Below are positions 63,090 through 64,000 of a DNA stretch of 64,000 nucleotides, piece by piece. Numbering within the stretch: position 1 is the first letter of the stretch; each line of letters starts with the position of its first letter. Source of the DNA: Qipengyuania sp. HL-TH1. Its GTDB lineage: Bacteria > Pseudomonadota > Alphaproteobacteria > Sphingomonadales > Sphingomonadaceae. Location of the stretch: positions 1,736,001 through 1,800,000 of the forward strand of contig NZ_CP142675.1 of the NCBI RefSeq assembly GCF_036365825.1. The letters run 5' to 3'. The notes under the pieces are model-generated. The model saw nothing but the letters and a program-made list of their open reading frames with translations. It was not told the DNA's origin and made no database searches. The position numbers were made by a program, and so were the translations under genes.

Positions 63090-64000
63090 ATGAAGCTCGC
63101 AACGATCAAGGACGGAACCCGCGACGGCAAGCTCGTCGTCGTTTCCAAGGACCTCACCCGCTACTGCGCGGCGGACAACATCGCCCCGACGCTGCAGCAT
63201 GCGCTCGACCATTGGGACGCCATCGCACCCAAGCTGGAAGCGCTCTACACCGATGTCGAGCACGAGGCGGTGCCCTGCGAACGGTTCCACGAACGCGAGG
63301 CGCATTCGCCGCTGCCGCGCGCCTATCAGTGGGCCGACGGCTCGGCCTACATCAACCACGTCGAACTGGTGCGCAAAGCGCGCGGCGCCGAAGTGCCCGA
63401 AAGCTTCTACCACGATCCGCTGATGTACCAGGGCGGGAGCGACAACTTCCTCGCGCCGCGCGACGACATCCCGCTGGGCGACACCAAGTGGGGCTGCGAC
63501 ATGGAAGGCGAGATCGCGGTGATTACCGACGATGTGCCGATGGGCGTGTCGAAGGACGATGCGGCCGATCACATCAAGCTGATCATGCTGGTCAATGACG
63601 TCAGCTTGCGCGGGCTGATCCCGGGCGAACTGGCCAAGGGCTTCGGCTTCTTCCAGTCCAAGCCCGCCAGCGCGTTCAGCCCCGTAGCGGTGACGCCCGA
63701 CGAACTGGGCGATGCATGGCAGGGCAGCGTCATCCATCTGCCGCTGATGGTCGATTACAACGGCCGGCCCTTCGGCCGCGCCAATGCCGGCGTCGATGCC
63801 ACCTTCAGCCTCGCCGAACTGGTTGCGCATGCCGCGAAGACGCGCGAGCTGGGTGCAGGCACGATCATCGGCTCGGGCACCGTCTCCAACCAGGGACCCG
63901 ACGGCGATCCGGGCAAGCCGGTGGCCGAAGGCGGCCTCGGCTACAGCTGCATTGCCGAGATCCGCATGATCGAGACTATCGCCAAAGGCGAAGCGAACAC
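63090..64000 (+). CDS. fahA: Fumarylacetoacetate hydrolase family protein, cut by the window end
   Basis: About 303 residues are visible; the gene continues beyond the window edge. The FAH core is clear: PLMYQGGSDNFLAPRDDIPLGDTKWGCDMEGEIAVITDDVP, IKLIMLVNDVSLRGLIPGELAKGFGFFQSKPASAFSPVAVTPDELG, and GTIIGSGTVSNQGPDG. The acidic metal ligands lie in MEGEIAVI and MLVNDVSLR. It cleaves fumarylacetoacetate to fumarate and acetoacetate, completing tyrosine/phenylalanine breakdown with maiA. It starts 5 nt after the maiA stop. Confidence 0.95.
   Translation, partial: MKLATIKDGTRDGKLVVVSKDLTRYCAADNIAPTLQHALDHWDAIAPKLEALYTDVEHEAVPCERFHEREAHSPLPRAYQWADGSAYINHVELVRKARGAEVPESFYHDPLMYQGGSDNFLAPRDDIPLGDTKWGCDMEGEIAVITDDVPMGVSKDDAADHIKLIMLVNDVSLRGLIPGELAKGFGFFQSKPASAFSPVAVTPDELGDAWQGSVIHLPLMVDYNGRPFGRANAGVDATFSLAELVAHAAKTRELGAGTIIGSGTVSNQGPDGDPGKPVAEGGLGYSCIAEIRMIETIAKGEAN

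Overview
This is a 64 kb GC-rich chromosomal segment from an alphaproteobacterium, most likely Sphingomonadales and probably family Erythrobacteraceae. The evidence is a circularly permuted two-piece tmRNA with tag ANDNEALALAA, the lptD-surA-pdxA-rsmA order, a TonB-dependent receptor, an Anbu-type proteasome-homologue cluster, and the codon and GC style. Almost all of it is ordinary, densely packed core genome. No tRNA, rRNA, CRISPR array, insertion sequence or intact prophage was seen. The only stretch over 300 bases without a protein gene (12106-12591) holds the tmRNA gene.

Layout. 1-6 kb: a divergent leucyl-aminopeptidase start, then the outer-membrane biogenesis and ribosome-maturation operon lptD-surA-pdxA-rsmA. 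6-8.1 kb: malate synthase G, convergent with rsmA across a shared terminator. 8.2-11.7 kb: an overlapping M20 hydrolase-astA-astB arginine catabolism operon. 12-13 kb: tmRNA and mscL. 13.1-16.7 kb: lemA, two TPM-domain genes, a Nudix gene and an SDR gene in one tight run. 16.8-17.3 kb: pspC with two tandem paralogous microproteins. 17.5-22.5 kb: recF, then the conserved tesA/ybbA/ybbP module, whose permease reads as frameshifted. 22.7-27.5 kb: a solitary TonB receptor and typA/bipA. 27.7-30.5 kb: a two-gene membrane protein plus three-domain peptidoglycan hydrolase cassette. 30.5-36 kb: outer-membrane barrel, Na+/proline symporter, gamma-glutamyltransferase, VOC protein and extensin-like lipoprotein.

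36-41.6 kb: a LuxR-type regulator with a degenerate receiver domain, next to the minus-strand run ATP-grasp, alpha-E, transglutaminase and Anbu. This is the most distinctive functional cluster; Anbu systems are known but their substrate is poorly understood. 41.7-45.2 kb: DUF3617 lipoprotein, uvrB and a higBA-like toxin-antitoxin pair. 45.3-53.3 kb: S10 peptidase, a lipoprotein, dsbD, ubiH-like hydroxylase and a mitofilin/hemD/hemC run. 53.4-56.9 kb: coupled tsaD-gpsA-flippase. 57-60.5 kb: a VWA lipoprotein, an OmpA-like protein, a 34-residue membrane peptide, a membrane-anchored helix-hairpin-helix protein and a stand-alone receiver. 60.6-64 kb: a Cys-rich four-helix protein, glutaryl-CoA dehydrogenase, and maiA-fahA for aromatic amino acid breakdown, the last cut by the window edge.

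Many adjacent genes overlap by ATGA, GTGA or TGATG, which implies widespread translational coupling. All functional calls rest on reading translated motifs by eye; no database search was run.
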